This document shows, piece after piece, positions 1-7,817 of a DNA stretch of 64,000 bases (positions within the stretch are counted from its first letter, which is position 1; the number at the start of each line of letters is the position of its first letter). This DNA comes from Streptomyces chromofuscus (GTDB taxonomy: Bacteria; Actinomycetota; Actinomycetes; Streptomycetales; Streptomycetaceae), in the NCBI RefSeq assembly GCF_015160875.1, contig NZ_CP063374.1:4963501-5027500 (forward strand), read 5' to 3'. The position numbers and the translations under genes were made by a program. The notes below the pieces were generated by a model. The model saw only the letters and a list, made by a program, of their open reading frames with translations, made no database searches and was not told where the DNA came from.

Positions 1-1
1 C

Positions 2-466
2 GTCGTCCTCACCGACCTCGGCGTGCGCGAGGTGCTCGGCAACCACCACTTCGTCGGCTCCGGCTGCCTCGCCTCCTGGGACCAGCTCGACGCCGGGCAC
101 CGGCCCGCGCCGGACGCCGACTGGGTGGCCCGGCAGGGCGTCGCCGCCGGCGGTTCCCCCTCCGGGGAAGGCTCGTACGAGACCGCCTTCGACGCCGCCC
201 GGGAGCGGATCGCCAAGCTGCTCGGGCAGCCCGGCGGTCTGCCGCCCCTGACGCCGTACTACACACCGGCGACCGCCCCCGGCTATCTGCCCGGCATCCT
301 CGCCCGGCACCACCTCGGTCCCGACGGCACCCCGCTGCCCGGCGCCCCCGCGCACAACAAGGAGCCCGGCCCGGTGCGGCAGATCGTGCGCCGCGCCGCA
401 CGCGGCGCCTACCGGCACGGCGTCCAGCGGGTCGCGCCCGTCATCCGGCGGATGGGGGAGCTGTGA
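2..466 (+). CDS. C-terminal part of a nonulosonic-cluster glycan protein (putative glycosyltransferase)
   Basis: This is the 3' end of an open frame that runs in from before the window; about 154 residues remain and the true start is not visible. I recognise no catalytic motif in this part. It lies 32 bp upstream of a CMP-sugar synthetase and is followed by NeuB and a polysialyltransferase-like gene on the same strand, so a role in nonulosonic-acid glycan assembly is inferred from context only. Related Streptomyces clusters carry proteins annotated as putative glycosyltransferases of the DUF6716 type at this position; that is recall, not a search. The reading frame and codon bias look genuine, but the function is uncertain. 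Confidence 0.6.
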   Translation, partial: VVLTDLGVREVLGNHHFVGSGCLASWDQLDAGHRPAPDADWVARQGVAAGGSPSGEGSYETAFDAARERIAKLLGQPGGLPPLTPYYTPATAPGYLPGILARHHLGPDGTPLPGAPAHNKEPGPVRQIVRRAARGAYRHGVQRVAPVIRRMGEL

Positions 467-498
467 GCCGCACCAACCCTGGTCAAGGAGTAGTTCCC

Positions 499-1779
499 AT
501 GTCCAACCCGGAAGAGGTCCACGGCGCGACGGTGCGCCGCGTGCTCGCGGTGATCCCCGCGCGCGGCGGCTCCAAGGGTGTGCCCGCGAAGAACCTCGCC
601 CCGGTCGGCGGCGTACCGCTGGTGGCACGGGCGGTCCGCGAATGCCTGGCCGCCCGGCTGGTGACCGACGTCGTCGTCTCCACCGACGACCAGGCCATCG
701 CCGCCGCCGCCCGCTCGGCCGGCGCCGAGGTCGTGCTGCGCCCCGCCGCCATCGCCGGTGACACCGCCACCTCCGAGGCCGCCGTCCTGCACGCCATGGA
801 CGCCCACGAGGCGCTGCACTGCGCCCCGGTCGACGCCGTGCTCCTCGTGCAGTGCACCAGCCCGTTCCTGATCCGCGAGGACATCGACGGGGTGGCCGGC
901 GCGGTCGTCGAGAACGGCGCCGACACGGCCGTCACCGTCGCGCCGTTCCACGGGTTCATCTGGCGCGACGCGGACGCCGAGGCGGAGGCCGACACCGTGG
1001 TCACCGCGGCCGACTCCCGCAGCACCGGCGGCGGTTACGGCGTCAACCACGACAAGTCCTTCCGCCCGCGCCGCCAGGACCGCCCGCAGGACCTGCTGGA
1101 GACCGGCGCCGCCTACGCCATGGACGCGTCCGGCTTCCGCGAGCACAAGCACCGCTTCTTCGGCCGCACCGAGCTGGTGCGCACCGACCCCGCGCGCGTG
1201 CTGGAGATCGACGACCCGCACGACCTGGCCCGTGCCCGCGCCCTGGCCCCGCTGTTCGACGCGGACCGCCCCGGCGCCCTTCCGACCGCCGCCGACATCG
1301 ACGCGGTCGTACTCGACTTCGACGGCACCCAGACCGATGACCGGGTGCTGATCGATGCCGATGGACGGGAGTTCGTCTCCGTGCACCGCGGGGACGGCCT
1401 CGGCATCGCGGCCCTGCGCCGCAGCGGCCTGAGCATGCTCATCCTGTCCACGGAGCAGAACCCGGTCGTCGCCGCCCGGGCCCGGAAGCTGAAGATCCCG
1501 GTGCTGCACGGCGTCGACCGGAAGGACCTCGCGCTGAAGCAGTGGTGCGAGGAGCAGGGCATCGCGCCGGAGCGCGTGCTCTACGTCGGCAACGACGTCA
1601 ACGACCTGCCGTGCTTCGCCCTCGTGGGCTGGCCCGTGGCGGTCGCGAGCGCCCACGACGTCGTACGCGGCGCCGCACGCGCGGTCACCACCGTTCCCGG
1701 TGGTCTCGGCGCGATCCGAGAGATCGCCGGCTGGATCCTCGGACCCTCTCTCGACTCTCTCGACCCCTCCACCAAGTAA
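499..1779 (+). CDS. CMP-nonulosonate (NeuA-type) cytidylyltransferase fused to a KdsC-like HAD phosphatase
   Basis: This bifunctional cytosolic protein of 426 aa should activate a 9-carbon sugar acid with CTP, and may dephosphorylate its 9-phosphate. The N-terminal half (about residues 12-235) has the cytidylyltransferase nucleotide loop IPARGGSKGVPAKNL, then LVQCTSP and a typical ending (EIDDPHDL). The C-terminal half (about 270-420) is HAD-like: DFDGTQTDD as motif I, a Thr in LILSTEQNP as motif II, Lys in KIPVLHGVDRKDL, and GNDVNDL as motif IV. I chose ATG 499 because AAGGAG lies 9 bp upstream; a GTG at 463 is in frame but has no such signal. NeuB follows after 15 bp. Which sugar is used (Neu5Ac, Kdn or another) cannot be read from the sequence. 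Confidence 0.88.
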   Translation: MSNPEEVHGATVRRVLAVIPARGGSKGVPAKNLAPVGGVPLVARAVRECLAARLVTDVVVSTDDQAIAAAARSAGAEVVLRPAAIAGDTATSEAAVLHAMDAHEALHCAPVDAVLLVQCTSPFLIREDIDGVAGAVVENGADTAVTVAPFHGFIWRDADAEAEADTVVTAADSRSTGGGYGVNHDKSFRPRRQDRPQDLLETGAAYAMDASGFREHKHRFFGRTELVRTDPARVLEIDDPHDLARARALAPLFDADRPGALPTAADIDAVVLDFDGTQTDDRVLIDADGREFVSVHRGDGLGIAALRRSGLSMLILSTEQNPVVAARARKLKIPVLHGVDRKDLALKQWCEEQGIAPERVLYVGNDVNDLPCFALVGWPVAVASAHDVVRGAARAVTTVPGGLGAIREIAGWILGPSLDSLDPSTK

Positions 1780-1794
1780 GGAAAAGTTCCTGCC

Positions 1795-2733
1795 ATGAGC
1801 ACCAACTCCCGCCTGCGCACCTTCGGTACCCGCGAGGTCGGCCCCGGTAAGCCCGTCTACATCTGCGGCGAGATCGGTATCAACCACAACGGCGAGCTCG
1901 AGAACGCCTTCAAGCTCATCGACGTGGCCGCCGAGGCGGGCTGCGACGCGGTCAAGTTCCAGAAGCGCACCCCGGAGATCTGCACCCCGCGCGACCAGTG
2001 GGACATCGAGCGCGACACCCCCTGGGGCCGGATGACCTACATCGACTACCGCCACCGCGTGGAGTTCGGCGAGGACGAGTACGCCCAGATCGACGCGTAC
2101 TGCAAGGAGAAGGGGATCGACTGGTTCGCCTCCCCGTGGGACACCGAGGCCGTCGCCTTCCTGGAGAAGTTCGACGTCCCCGCCCACAAGGTCGCCTCCG
2201 CGTCCCTGACCGACGACGAGCTGCTGAGGGCGCTGCGCGCCACCGGCCGTTCGATCATCCTCTCGACCGGCATGTCGACGCCGAAGCAGATCCGCCACGC
2301 CGTCGAGGTCCTGGGCAGCGACAACATCCTGCTCTGCCACGCCACCTCGACGTACCCGGCGAAGGCCGAGGAGCTCAACCTCCGCGTGATCAACACGCTG
2401 GAGAAGGAGTACCCGAACGTCCCGATCGGCTACTCCGGCCACGAGACCGGCCTGCAGACCACGCTCGCCGCCGTCGCCCTCGGCGCCACCTTCGTCGAGC
2501 GCCACATCACCCTCGACCGCGCCATGTGGGGCTCCGACCAGGCCGCCTCCGTCGAGCCGCAGGGCCTGCAGCGCCTGGTCCGCGACATCCGCACCATCGA
2601 GGCCTCCCTCGGTGACGGCGTCAAGCAGGTCTACGAGTCCGAGCTGGGCCCGATGAAGAAGCTGCGCCGCGTCCAGGGCGTCGTCGCCGAGGCGGAGATC
2701 GCCGCCGCGGCCGGCGAGCCGGTCCAGGTCTGA
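1795..2733 (+). CDS. neuB: NeuB-type nonulosonic acid synthase
   Basis: The 312-aa protein belongs to the PEP-dependent NeuB synthases, which condense a 6-carbon sugar (or its 6-phosphate) with phosphoenolpyruvate to a 9-carbon acid. The family barrel is clear: CGEIGINHNGE near residue 25, AVKFQKRTPE near 50, TGMSTPKQI near 160, LCHATSTYPA near 180, GYSGHETG near 215 and ERHITLDRAMWGSDQAAS near 240. Typical NeuB proteins have about 345 residues and a C-terminal antifreeze-like (SAF) domain that caps the active site of the partner subunit; here the protein stops just after the barrel, so that domain is largely absent. The start ATG has AAGGAAAAG upstream. It lies 15 bp after the synthetase and is probably co-transcribed with it. 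Confidence 0.88.
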   Translation: MSTNSRLRTFGTREVGPGKPVYICGEIGINHNGELENAFKLIDVAAEAGCDAVKFQKRTPEICTPRDQWDIERDTPWGRMTYIDYRHRVEFGEDEYAQIDAYCKEKGIDWFASPWDTEAVAFLEKFDVPAHKVASASLTDDELLRALRATGRSIILSTGMSTPKQIRHAVEVLGSDNILLCHATSTYPAKAEELNLRVINTLEKEYPNVPIGYSGHETGLQTTLAAVALGATFVERHITLDRAMWGSDQAASVEPQGLQRLVRDIRTIEASLGDGVKQVYESELGPMKKLRRVQGVVAEAEIAAAAGEPVQV

Positions 2734-2792
2734 CCTTCGCGTCAGACACCGACACACCCCATACAGCCATACGACGGGACGGTCGTACGCCG

Positions 2793-3857
2793 ATGAGCCC
2801 CCGCGCCGGGAATGCCGGCCCTCACACTCTCGCCTTCGTCGAGAGTCCGGTACAGCTCCTGAACGTGCTGGAGTGGGCGCATGTCCACGCCCCCGGCGCG
2901 GGGCTCACGCTCGTGGTCCTCTCGCCCGTCGATCCGATGACCCGCGGTCAGCTGCGGCGGATGGCGGAACTGGCGCGTGAGGAGGGCTACGAGGTCCGCT
3001 GGGAGGAGGCGCGCGGCGGCGCGTCGGCACCCTTCCGGACGATCGGCGGGCTCATGGGGCTGCTGCGCCGCGCGGAACGGATCGTCATGGGCGACCCGTT
3101 CTCGCGGTACGTGCAACTGCTGCTGACGATCACCCGGGCGCGCGAGCTGGTGGTCGTGGACGACGGGACGGCGACGATGGAGTTCGTCACCCAGCTCGCC
3201 CGCGGCGAACGCCTGGTCCGCTGGCACCGGCGGGGCGCCCGCCCCGGGCCGCGCGACCTGCTCTTCGCCCCGGTGTCGTCCTCCGCCCGGCGCCGCCTGA
3301 CACCGGGCGGGCAGCGCCGGGTCGAGGTGTTCTCCTCCATGCCGATCGAGGAGGCCCCGGGCGGCGTCAAGGTCACCGGCAACGAATTCGCCTGGACCCG
3401 CGCCCGCTTCGGCCCGCCGCGCATCACCAAGGGCGCGGACATGGTCGGCACCTCGCTGGTGGAGACCGGCGTGGTGGACGGCGACCGCTATCTGGAGGCG
3501 GTGCGCTCCCTCGCCAAGGCCCACGGCGCCCGCCGCTACTTCGCGCACCGCCGGGAGAGCGCCGAGAAGCTCCACCGGCTGGCGGTCGAGACGGGCCTGG
3601 AAGTGGTCCGCCCCGATCTGCCCCTGGAGCTCATCGCCCGCCGCGGCCCGGTGGGCCGCACCATCCTCAGCTTCCCCTCGACGGTCGTCCACACCCTCCC
3701 GTTGGCCCTGGCCGGCACGGAGGTCCGCGTGGCGGTCTGCGACATCGACCCCGACTGGCTCACCCGGACGGCCTCACCCCGCGCCCAGGGTTTCCTGGAC
3801 GGCGTCACGGGCACGGCCCGTGACGTGCACCGGCTGTCGGCGGTGCAGGCGGTATAG
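2793..3857 (+). CDS. polysialyltransferase / GT52-like glycosyltransferase
   Basis: The 354-aa soluble protein has the short N-terminal motif ESPVQLLN (about residues 14-21), resembling the ESPLQ motif of bacterial polysialyltransferase and GT52-type enzymes. These transfer CMP-activated nonulosonic acids. A VVDDGTATMEF segment (about 122-132) and FSSMPIEE (about 183) also suit this group. The remaining sequence is divergent, so the family call rests on the motif plus the position behind neuA- and neuB-type genes. ATG 2793 is used; its ribosome site is weak. The gene is convergent with the methyltransferase gene and is separated from it by a cluster of hairpin repeats. A role in decorating a wall glycopolymer is inference. 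Confidence 0.6.
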   Translation: MSPRAGNAGPHTLAFVESPVQLLNVLEWAHVHAPGAGLTLVVLSPVDPMTRGQLRRMAELAREEGYEVRWEEARGGASAPFRTIGGLMGLLRRAERIVMGDPFSRYVQLLLTITRARELVVVDDGTATMEFVTQLARGERLVRWHRRGARPGPRDLLFAPVSSSARRRLTPGGQRRVEVFSSMPIEEAPGGVKVTGNEFAWTRARFGPPRITKGADMVGTSLVETGVVDGDRYLEAVRSLAKAHGARRYFAHRRESAEKLHRLAVETGLEVVRPDLPLELIARRGPVGRTILSFPSTVVHTLPLALAGTEVRVAVCDIDPDWLTRTASPRAQGFLDGVTGTARDVHRLSAVQAV

Positions 3858-3872
3858 GCCCCCGGCCGACCC

Positions 3873-4022
3873 GGCCAGGCGCCGGTGGGGCCTGCGCCCG
3901 GCCGGCCCGGCCGACCCGGCTCCGGCAGGCGCCGGTGGGGCCTGCGCCCGGCCGGCCATGGCCCGGCAGGCCCCAACGGGCCTGCGACCGGCCCGGCAGG
4001 CGCTAGCGAGGCCTGCGGGCCA
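3873..4022. repeat. hairpin-forming GC repeats between convergent genes
   Basis: Two nearly perfect 32-bp copies (about 3876-3907 and 3926-3957) are followed by two degenerate copies (about 3967-3993 and 3998-4022). Each unit starts with CAGGC and has GGCCTG about a dozen bases on, so each can fold as a small stem-loop. The array sits in the gap between the stop of the sialyltransferase-like gene and the stop of the methyltransferase gene, and slightly overlaps the latter. It probably works as a bidirectional terminator, but that is inference. Confidence 0.6.
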
Positions 4023-4662
4023 GGAGGAAGGCCCTGGCGTACTTCTCCCCCCCGTCCGCTTCGCGCCGCACCCGGGCGTACGGTGCGAGCCCGGCCTCGA
4101 TCAGCAGCTGCTCCACCTGTTCGGGCGTACGCCAGTAGTAGTCGAGCGCGATCTCGTGCCCGAAGCGCTCCGAGATGTGGAGGTGGTCCTCCGCTTCGGT
4201 GGTCTGGAACGACAGCAGGACGGGGGCACCGGGCCGCAGGACCCGGTGGAACTCGGCGAACGTGGCCGGCAGGTGCTCGTCGGGTACGTGGATGACCGAG
4301 TACAGCGCCGCGATGCCGCCGAGCGTCGCGTCCGGCAGGTCCAGGCCGGTCATCGACCCTTCGTGGAAGCGGAGCCCGGGGTGCGCGCGACGGGCCAGGG
4401 CCACCATCCGGGGCGACAGGTCCACGCCGAACACCGGGAGGCCGAGGTCGTGCAGCAGCGCGGTGACGTGGCCGGGGCCGGAGCCCAGGTCGGCCACCGG
4501 AGCGGGGGAGTGGGTGCGGGCCAGTTCCGCGAAGGCGCCGACCACGGCCCGGTCGAGCGCTACGCCGCCCATGGCGTCAGGGAACCGCGACGCGTAGTCG
4601 GCGGCGATGGCGTCGTACGAGGTGCGGGTGGCTTCCAGGAAGGTCATGTCCACGTCGGTCAC
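4003..4662 (-). CDS. class I SAM-dependent methyltransferase
   Basis: The 219-aa protein is a UbiE/Methyltransf_11-type enzyme. Motif I is VADLGSGPGHVTALL (about residues 56-70), the acidic residue binding the ribose hydroxyls lies in VFGVDLSPRMVALA (about 77-90), and motif IV is IAALYSVIHVPDEHLP (about 117-132), followed by EFHRVLRPGAPVLLSF. There are no membrane segments. The substrate cannot be predicted. It is transcribed alone, towards the nonulosonic cluster, and is divergent from the M20 amidohydrolase gene with a 254-bp gap between them. Confidence 0.85.
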   Translation of the reverse strand: MTDVDMTFLEATRTSYDAIAADYASRFPDAMGGVALDRAVVGAFAELARTHSPAPVADLGSGPGHVTALLHDLGLPVFGVDLSPRMVALARRAHPGLRFHEGSMTGLDLPDATLGGIAALYSVIHVPDEHLPATFAEFHRVLRPGAPVLLSFQTTEAEDHLHISERFGHEIALDYYWRTPEQVEQLLIEAGLAPYARVRREADGGEKYARAFLLARRPR

Positions 4663-4916
4663 GGTCGCGCAGGCTACCGGGCGGGCGCGTGGCGCGGGGG
4701 TCCGTCAGGTGAACGGATGCGCGCGTGTGGGGTCTGACGTGGTATGCGTGGAGGAGAGGGTGGTACTCGTGATCTACCCGATCCGAGGAAATCGGGCGAG
4801 TTTACCCACCCCGACCGATACCTATGCGTCCGACGGCCAGATTTTCTTCCCCTAACGGGCTGAACTTTTGTTGATCTCAGGTCAGTTGACCGTCCGGGCG
4901 TCCTACCCTTCAGAGG

Positions 4917-6176
4917 GTGAAGCAACTGATGTCACTGGAGTCCGACGCCGATCTCCTCGAAGCGGCCGGAGCGGCGCGCGCCGCCCTCCCCGGCCGGCTT
5001 CCCGAGCCGCTGCGTGCCGAACTCGTCGCGTTCCGTCGCGACTTGCACATGCACCCGGAACTGGGCAACCAGGAGTTCCGTACGACCGCCGCGATCAAGG
5101 CCCGGCTGGAGAAGGGCGGCCTGCGGCCGCGCGTCCTCGCCGCCGGCACCGGGCTCGTCTGTGACATCGGCGTCGACGGTGACCAGCGGCGCGGCGGGTC
5201 CGAGATACTCGCCATGCGGGCCGACATCGACGCTCTGCCCATCCCGGACGCCAAGACCGAGTGCCCCTACCGCTCGACCGTCCCCGACCGCGCGCACGCC
5301 TGCGGCCACGACGTGCACACCGCCGTGGTGCTGGGCGCCGGGCTGATCCTCGCCGACCTGCACCGGCAGGGGCGGCTGCCGCAGCCGGTGCGGCTGGTGT
5401 TCCAGCCCGCCGAGGAGGTGCTGCCCGGCGGTGCCGCCGACGCCATCGACTGCGGGGTGCTCGACGGGGTGAAGCGGATGATCGCCGTGCACTGCGACCC
5501 CCGGGTGGACGCCGGCAAGATCGGCCTGCGCGAGGGCCCGATCACCTCCGCCTGCGACCGCCTGGAGATCGCGCTGGACGGCCCCGGCGGCCACACCGCC
5601 CGCCCGCACCTGACCACCGACCTGGTGACCGCCGTCGCCCGTGTGGTGACCGACGTGCCCGCGCTGGTCGCGCGCCGCGTCGACACCCGCAGCGGCCTGG
5701 CGGTGACCTGGGGACGCATCGAGTCGGGGCACGCCCCGAACGTCATCCCGCAGCACGCCGAGCTGTCCGGAACCGTGCGGTGCCTGGACATGGAGGCGTG
5801 GCGGGAGGCCCCCGACATCGTCCACGCGGCGATCGACGAGGTGGCCAACCTGCACCGGGCCAAGTCGGAGATCAACTACGTCCGCGGCGTCCCACCCGTC
5901 GTCAACGAGCCGGGCGTCACCGAGCTGCTCAACGACGCCATGACCGCACGCCGCGGCCCCGAGTCGGTGGAGGCCACCGACCAGAGCCTCGGCGGCGAGG
6001 ACTTCTCCTGGTACCTGGAGCAGGTCCCCGGCGCGATGGCCCGGCTCGGCGTCCGCACCCCGGGCGAACGCACCGTCCGCGACCTGCACCAGGGCGACTT
6101 CGACGTGGACGAGTCGGCGATCACGGTGGGCGTGGAGCTGTTCACGGCGGCGGCCCTGCTGGACGCGGGCCGGTAG
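4917..6176 (+). CDS. M20D-family amidohydrolase (amidase/carboxypeptidase)
   Basis: This 419-aa cytosolic metalloenzyme should hydrolyse N-acyl amino acids or similar amides. The M20 metal site is visible: RRDLHMHPELG (about residue 41), AMRADIDALP (about 99), HACGHDVHTA (about 124), PAEE (about 161, catalytic Glu) and a C-terminal GGEDFSWYL (about 361). The dimerisation lid is represented by GPGGHTARPH (about 222). GTG 4917 and ATG 4929 are both possible starts; neither has a strong ribosome site, so the first 4 residues are uncertain. It is monocistronic and lies upstream of the nucleoside-uptake genes, but has no nucleoside-type operator of its own. Confidence 0.87.
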   Translation: MKQLMSLESDADLLEAAGAARAALPGRLPEPLRAELVAFRRDLHMHPELGNQEFRTTAAIKARLEKGGLRPRVLAAGTGLVCDIGVDGDQRRGGSEILAMRADIDALPIPDAKTECPYRSTVPDRAHACGHDVHTAVVLGAGLILADLHRQGRLPQPVRLVFQPAEEVLPGGAADAIDCGVLDGVKRMIAVHCDPRVDAGKIGLREGPITSACDRLEIALDGPGGHTARPHLTTDLVTAVARVVTDVPALVARRVDTRSGLAVTWGRIESGHAPNVIPQHAELSGTVRCLDMEAWREAPDIVHAAIDEVANLHRAKSEINYVRGVPPVVNEPGVTELLNDAMTARRGPESVEATDQSLGGEDFSWYLEQVPGAMARLGVRTPGERTVRDLHQGDFDVDESAITVGVELFTAAALLDAGR

Positions 6177-6436
6177 CGGCCGGACGGGAACGGGCGAGCC
6201 ACCCGTTCCCCCGGTGCGCCTCTCCGTTCCCCCGGTGCGCCTCCCGCGGTAAGGGTTCTTTCCGGTTGGGCCCCCGCCCGGCCGGGGCAGCCTTGTGCGG
6301 GTAGCGGTCGGGCCTGCCCTGAAGCACGCCGGGATCGCCCCAGGTGCGCACCATTCGAGCCGGTGGTTCACAAGGACGTAACCGGCCACCGGCACGAATG
6401 GATAACGGCCATGCAGAACCCCGTTCCCAGGAGTGT
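6177..6436. other. intergenic region with a short direct repeat, upstream of BMP-1
   Basis: I see no gene in the 326 bp between the amidohydrolase and the first BMP lipoprotein gene. A direct repeat of about 20 bp (CCGTTCCCCCGGTGCGCCTC) occurs at about 6203 and again at 6224. The region ends in the palindromic operator listed separately and the BMP-1 leader. Confidence 0.5.
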
Positions 6437-6448
6437 CTACGCGCGTTA
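6437..6448. promoter_or_regulatory. putative nucleoside operator, BMP-1 copy
   Basis: CTACGCGCGTTA, a near-perfect palindrome, 54 bp before the BMP-1 start. It matches the five other sites in the window (7743, 8989, 25638, 40571, 48236), all of them upstream of nucleoside genes. The run GCGCGTTAATG may hold the -10 region. Confidence 0.7.
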
Positions 6449-6502
6449 ATGTGCGCCGAACCGAGCACCCACTGCGGGGCTTTGGAGAATGGGGAACTTC
6501 AG

Positions 6503-7555
6503 ATGCGTCGGATATCCAACCTGACCCGCGTCGCGGTGGGGGTCGCGTCGCTCGCGCTCGCCGTCACGGCCTGCGGCGGTACCAGCGGTGACAGCGGCGG
6601 AGACAGTGGTTCCAAGGAGGACCTCGGTCTCGCGATCGCCTACGACATCGGCGGCAAGGGCGACCAGTCCTTCAACGACGCCGCGTACGCCGGACTGCAG
6701 AAGGCCGCGGACGAGTACGGCTACAAGACCGCCGACATCGAGCCCACCGAGGGCGAGACCGACGCCGACAAGGAGCAGCGCCTGGCGTCGCTCGCCCGCC
6801 AGGGCTACAACCCGGTCATCGGCGTGGGCTTCGCCTACGGCCCGGCGATGAAGGCCGTCGCCTCGAAGTACCCGGACACCACCTTCGGCATCGTGGACTC
6901 GGTCGTCGAGGGCGACAACGTCGCCTCCCTCGTCTTCGCCGAGGAGCAGGCCTCCTACCTCGCCGGCGTCGCCGCCGCCAAGGCGACCAAGACCAACACG
7001 GTCGGCTTCATCGGCGGCGTGGACATCCCGCTGATCCACAAGTTCGAGGCCGGCTTCGAGCAGGGCGTCGAGGACACCAGCGGCGGCAAGGTCAAGGTCC
7101 TGTCGCAGTACCTGACGCAGACCGCCGAGGAGGGTGGCTTCTCCAGCCCCGACAAGGGCAAGGCCGCCGCCGAGGGCCAGATCGAGAAGAAGGCCGACGT
7201 CGTGTACCAGGCGGCCGGCCTGTCCGGGCAGGGCGTGATCGAGGCCGCCGCGAAGGCCAAGGTCTGGGCGATCGGCGTCGACTCCGACCAGTACGAGCAG
7301 GAGGCGCTGGCGTCCTACAAGGACTACATCCTCACGTCCGCGCTGAAGGACGTCGGCGGTGCGGTGTACGAGCTGGCGAAGTCCGTCGAGGGCGGCAAGC
7401 CGCTGAGCGGTGTCAAGACCTTCGACCTGAAGGTGGACGGCGTGGGCCTGTCCGACAGCAACCCGGAGTTCGCCAAGATCGCGGGCCTGCAGGACGCCGT
7501 GGAGAAGGCCAAGGAAGGCATCATCGGCGGCTCGATCAAGGTCCGGACCGAGTAG
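6503..7555 (+). CDS. BMP/PnrA-family nucleoside-binding lipoprotein (copy 1)
   Basis: The 350-aa protein is predicted to be the extracytoplasmic lipid-anchored receptor for a nucleoside ABC importer. The start ATG 6503 gives a lipoprotein signal peptide with lipobox VTAC (Cys about residue 25) followed by a Gly/Ser-rich linker. The BMP/Med domain (about 35-345) has IAYDIGGKGDQSFNDAAYAG, NPVIGVGFAYGPA, TFGIVDSVVE, SYLAGVAAA, GFIGGVDIPLIHKFEAGFEQG and IGVDSDQYEQEA. It is a close paralogue of the next gene (BMP-2). A strong terminator follows, so it is probably its own transcript, controlled by the operator at 6437. Confidence 0.92.
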   Translation: MRRISNLTRVAVGVASLALAVTACGGTSGDSGGDSGSKEDLGLAIAYDIGGKGDQSFNDAAYAGLQKAADEYGYKTADIEPTEGETDADKEQRLASLARQGYNPVIGVGFAYGPAMKAVASKYPDTTFGIVDSVVEGDNVASLVFAEEQASYLAGVAAAKATKTNTVGFIGGVDIPLIHKFEAGFEQGVEDTSGGKVKVLSQYLTQTAEEGGFSSPDKGKAAAEGQIEKKADVVYQAAGLSGQGVIEAAAKAKVWAIGVDSDQYEQEALASYKDYILTSALKDVGGAVYELAKSVEGGKPLSGVKTFDLKVDGVGLSDSNPEFAKIAGLQDAVEKAKEGIIGGSIKVRTE

Positions 7556-7593
7556 CTCCCGGCGCCTGAGCAGGCGAAACGGGCAGATTCGTA

Positions 7594-7630
7594 CGAAGCG
7601 GGCGGGTGTCGCGGACACCCGCCCGCTTCG
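7594..7630 (+). terminator. intrinsic terminator after BMP-1
   Basis: A perfect 17-bp stem (CGAAGCGGGCGGGTGTC and its complement) with a 3-base loop starts 38 bp after the BMP-1 stop codon. It has no U-tract, as is common in Streptomyces. Confidence 0.85.
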
Positions 7631-7742
7631 TCGCCCCGGCGCCCGGCGGGCTCTTTGCGGGTGGCAATGCTCCGACCTGGGGCCCGAGTGTCGTTGGCCA
7701 CGGCCGCATAACAAGGTGGACAGAAGGGGTTTTCAGGTTGGT

Positions 7743-7754
7743 CTACGCGCGTTA
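7743..7754. promoter_or_regulatory. putative nucleoside operator, BMP-2 copy
   Basis: CTACGCGCGTTA, 63 bp before the BMP-2 start. The flanking bases (TCTACGCGCGTTAAT, then TGCG and CGAA) match those at 6436, so the promoter region seems to have been duplicated together with the gene. Confidence 0.7.
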
Positions 7755-7817
7755 ATCTGCGGCGAAGCCAGCGCCGAAGCCGAACCGTACGGCGCTTGTA
7801 CGACAGGAGCACCACAC

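Noticed and set aside
409..2757. Very long minus-strand open frame opposite the neuA/neuB genes
   Set aside because: It is the antisense shadow of real genes in high-G+C DNA. It has Asp/Gly/Arg/Val-rich composition, no domain, and the opposite strand has clear enzyme motifs.
3820..4737. Plus-strand frame over the hairpin repeats and methyltransferase
   Set aside because: It is antisense to a clear SAM methyltransferase gene and starts in repeat DNA.
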